Shown here one piece after another: positions 5,672-6,781 of a stretch of DNA of 6,781 bases. The notes under the pieces are model-generated. The model saw only the letters and a list, made by a program, of their open reading frames with translations, ran no database searches and was not told the origin of the DNA. How positions within the stretch are numbered: the stretch's first letter is position 1; every line of letters begins with the position of its first letter. This stretch comes from Deltaproteobacteria bacterium (lineage in GTDB: Bacteria; Desulfobacterota; Binatia; UBA9968): assembly GCA_016183145.1 (NCBI GenBank), contig JACPFE010000639.1, positions 1 through 6,781 of the forward strand, read 5' to 3'. The position numbers were made by a program, and so were the translations under genes.

Positions 5672-6700
5672 ATGAGTAACCGACGCTTCGATCAGTGGAG
5701 CCGACGAAAGTTTTTGGGCACAGCAGCGGTCGCCGGCGCTGGCGCCCTGTTGGGCTTTCCATCCGAGCCAGGCACCGCCGAGCCGCCGCCCGAGACGACG
5801 AAGGTCAGGTTGGTCCAGAGACCAAGCATCTGCGTAGCTCCAGAGTACCTCGCGGAAGATTTCTTGCGGGCCGAAGGTTTTCTTGATGTCCAATACATTA
5901 AAAAACAAGGTCCAAAAGAGATTGAGCCGGCCCTGGCTGCCGGCGAGGCCGACATTACTCTACACTTTGCGGCGCCGAACATCCTCCGAATAGATGCAGG
6001 CGACCCTATCGTGATTTTAGCAGGAGGGCACATCGGCTGCTTCGAGCTGTTCGGAACGCAGCGGGTCCGCGCGATCCGTGATTTAAAAGGCAAGACCGTT
6101 GCAATACTAGAGCTGGGTTCAAGCCAGCACGTCTTCATCGCTAGCATGGCGGCCCACGTGGGGCTGGATCCCCGCAAGGACATTAACTGGGTGACGCAGC
6201 TACCCGCCGAATCGATGCGGCTTCTCGCCCAAGGGAAGATCGACGCCTTCCTGGGATTTCCGCCACAACCACAGGAGCTCCGGGCGAAGAAGGTCGGCCA
6301 TGTGATCGTCAACAGCATGCTGGATAAGCCGTGGTCCCAATACTTTTGCTGTATGGTAACAGCGAACAAGGATTTCGTCCGCAAAAATCCCGTGGCGACT
6401 AAACGGGCGCTGCGGGCGATCCTGAAAGCCTCTGATATGTGCGCCCGAGAGCCAGAGCGAGTCGCCCGTTTCCTCGTGGACAAGGCTTACACGGCGAACT
6501 ACGACCTAGCGGTTCAGACGATGCAGGAGATGCAGATGGCCTACAGCCACTGGCGGGAGTACGATCCGGCAGACACGCTACGTTACTATGCCCTGCGGCT
6601 TCATGAGGCCGGGATGATCAAGTCGAGCCCGCAGAAGATCATCGCGCAGGGGACCGACTGGCGGTTTTTGAGGGAGCTTAAGAAGGAGCTGAAAGCGTGA
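5672..6700 (+). CDS. Tat-exported NMT1/THI5-like (NitT/TauT/SsuA-type) substrate-binding protein
   Basis: Periplasmic binding protein of 342 aa. The leader has SRRKFLG at residues 10-16, a hydrophobic stretch at 17-29, and likely cleavage after GTA (34-36) before EPPP. The mature region follows the NMT1/SsuA plan: an N-lobe with EYLAEDFLRAEGF at 58-70, ALAAGEADITLHFAAPN at 87-103, GGHIGCFELFG at 118-128, IRDLKGKTVAILELGSSQHV at 135-154, GLDPRKDINWV at 164-174, and LLAQGKIDAFLGFPPQPQEL at 184-203. The C-terminal helices run VRKNPVATKRALRAI and beyond. Members bind small organic ligands such as pyrimidines, taurine or sulfonates, aromatic acids or nitrate-like anions; the ligand here is unknown. 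This subgroup often stands alone without an adjacent permease and ATPase, as here. Its leader closely matches that of the preceding gene, although the mature folds belong to different families. It ends in TGA, shortly before a second copy of the spacer repeat. Confidence 0.92.
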   Translation: MSNRRFDQWSRRKFLGTAAVAGAGALLGFPSEPGTAEPPPETTKVRLVQRPSICVAPEYLAEDFLRAEGFLDVQYIKKQGPKEIEPALAAGEADITLHFAAPNILRIDAGDPIVILAGGHIGCFELFGTQRVRAIRDLKGKTVAILELGSSQHVFIASMAAHVGLDPRKDINWVTQLPAESMRLLAQGKIDAFLGFPPQPQELRAKKVGHVIVNSMLDKPWSQYFCCMVTANKDFVRKNPVATKRALRAILKASDMCAREPERVARFLVDKAYTANYDLAVQTMQEMQMAYSHWREYDPADTLRYYALRLHEAGMIKSSPQKIIAQGTDWRFLRELKKELKA

Positions 6701-6718
6701 GCGAAAAGCGGTGAGGAG

Positions 6719-6736
6719 TGAGGAGTCAGGTGTGAA
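6719..6736 (+). repeat. Spacer repeat, copy 2 left flank
   Basis: TGAGGAGTCAGG plus YGTGAA repeats 4305-4322 at 17 of 18 bases. Here it is preceded by an extra GTGAGGAG unit at 6711-6718 and lies 18 bases after the stop of the NMT1-like gene, in the same position relative to a gene end as copy 1. Confidence 0.75.
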
Positions 6737-6754
6737 GAGACAGAGTCCAGAAAT

Positions 6755-6781
6755 CCCTCACCCTTGCCCACTCCCTAAGGG
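6755..6781 (-). repeat. REP-like element, cut by the window end
   Basis: The 27 bases CCCTCACCCTTGCCC and on to ...TAAGGG match the reverse complement of 4370-4396 at 23 of 27 positions. The second stem arm would lie beyond 6781. It is therefore a third REP-like copy, in the orientation of the element at 4425-4464. Confidence 0.7.

Noticed and set aside
5692..6483. Antisense open frame (263 codons, minus strand) over the NMT1-like gene
   Set aside because: Fully inside a well-supported + strand gene, with no domain and low-complexity S/R/A composition.

Overview
The window looks like a piece of a GC-rich, Gram-negative bacterial chromosome. It carries two Tat-exported substrate-binding proteins, a membrane histidine kinase with an extracytoplasmic Cache-type sensor, an AlbA/Schlafen-type ATPase regulator, and intergenic REP-like GC-rich hairpins. 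Families like these (PF04392 and NMT1/THI5-like binding proteins in large numbers, GAF-HisKA kinases) are common in soil and subsurface Proteobacteria and candidate phyla such as Binatota or Rokubacteria. No marker gene is present, so this placement is inference only. No tRNA, rRNA, CRISPR array, transposase or phage gene was seen.

Layout, all genes on the + strand. 1-164: non-coding lead with weak repeats. 165-1526: AlbA_2 / HATPase_c_4 / winged-helix regulator, most likely from a GTG at 165. 1527-1907: a spacer holding the decayed 3' end of a PF04392 substrate-binding protein gene (homology 1675-1779, with an 11-base tandem duplication at its edge). 1908-4307: a sensor histidine kinase (TM, dCache, TM, HAMP, coiled coil, GAF, HisKA, HATPase_c) interrupted by one in-frame TAG at 3597-3599, just before the phospho-acceptor helix. 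4305-4499: a repeat-rich spacer whose first bases supply the kinase stop codon and which contains an inverted pair of REP-like hairpins. 4512-5525: an intact PF04392 substrate-binding protein. 5672-6700: an NMT1/THI5-like substrate-binding protein. 6711-6781: a second copy of the same spacer repeat, cut by the window end.

No ABC permease or ATPase gene and no response regulator lies in the window. The binding proteins may serve a transporter encoded elsewhere, or may present ligand to the neighbouring sensor kinase; the latter is inference from adjacency. The points most worth checking are the in-frame amber codon, the shared Tat leader on two unrelated binding-protein families (19 of 31 residues identical without a gap), the binding-protein remnant on the other side of the kinase, and the repeats bounding the kinase and binding-protein segment.
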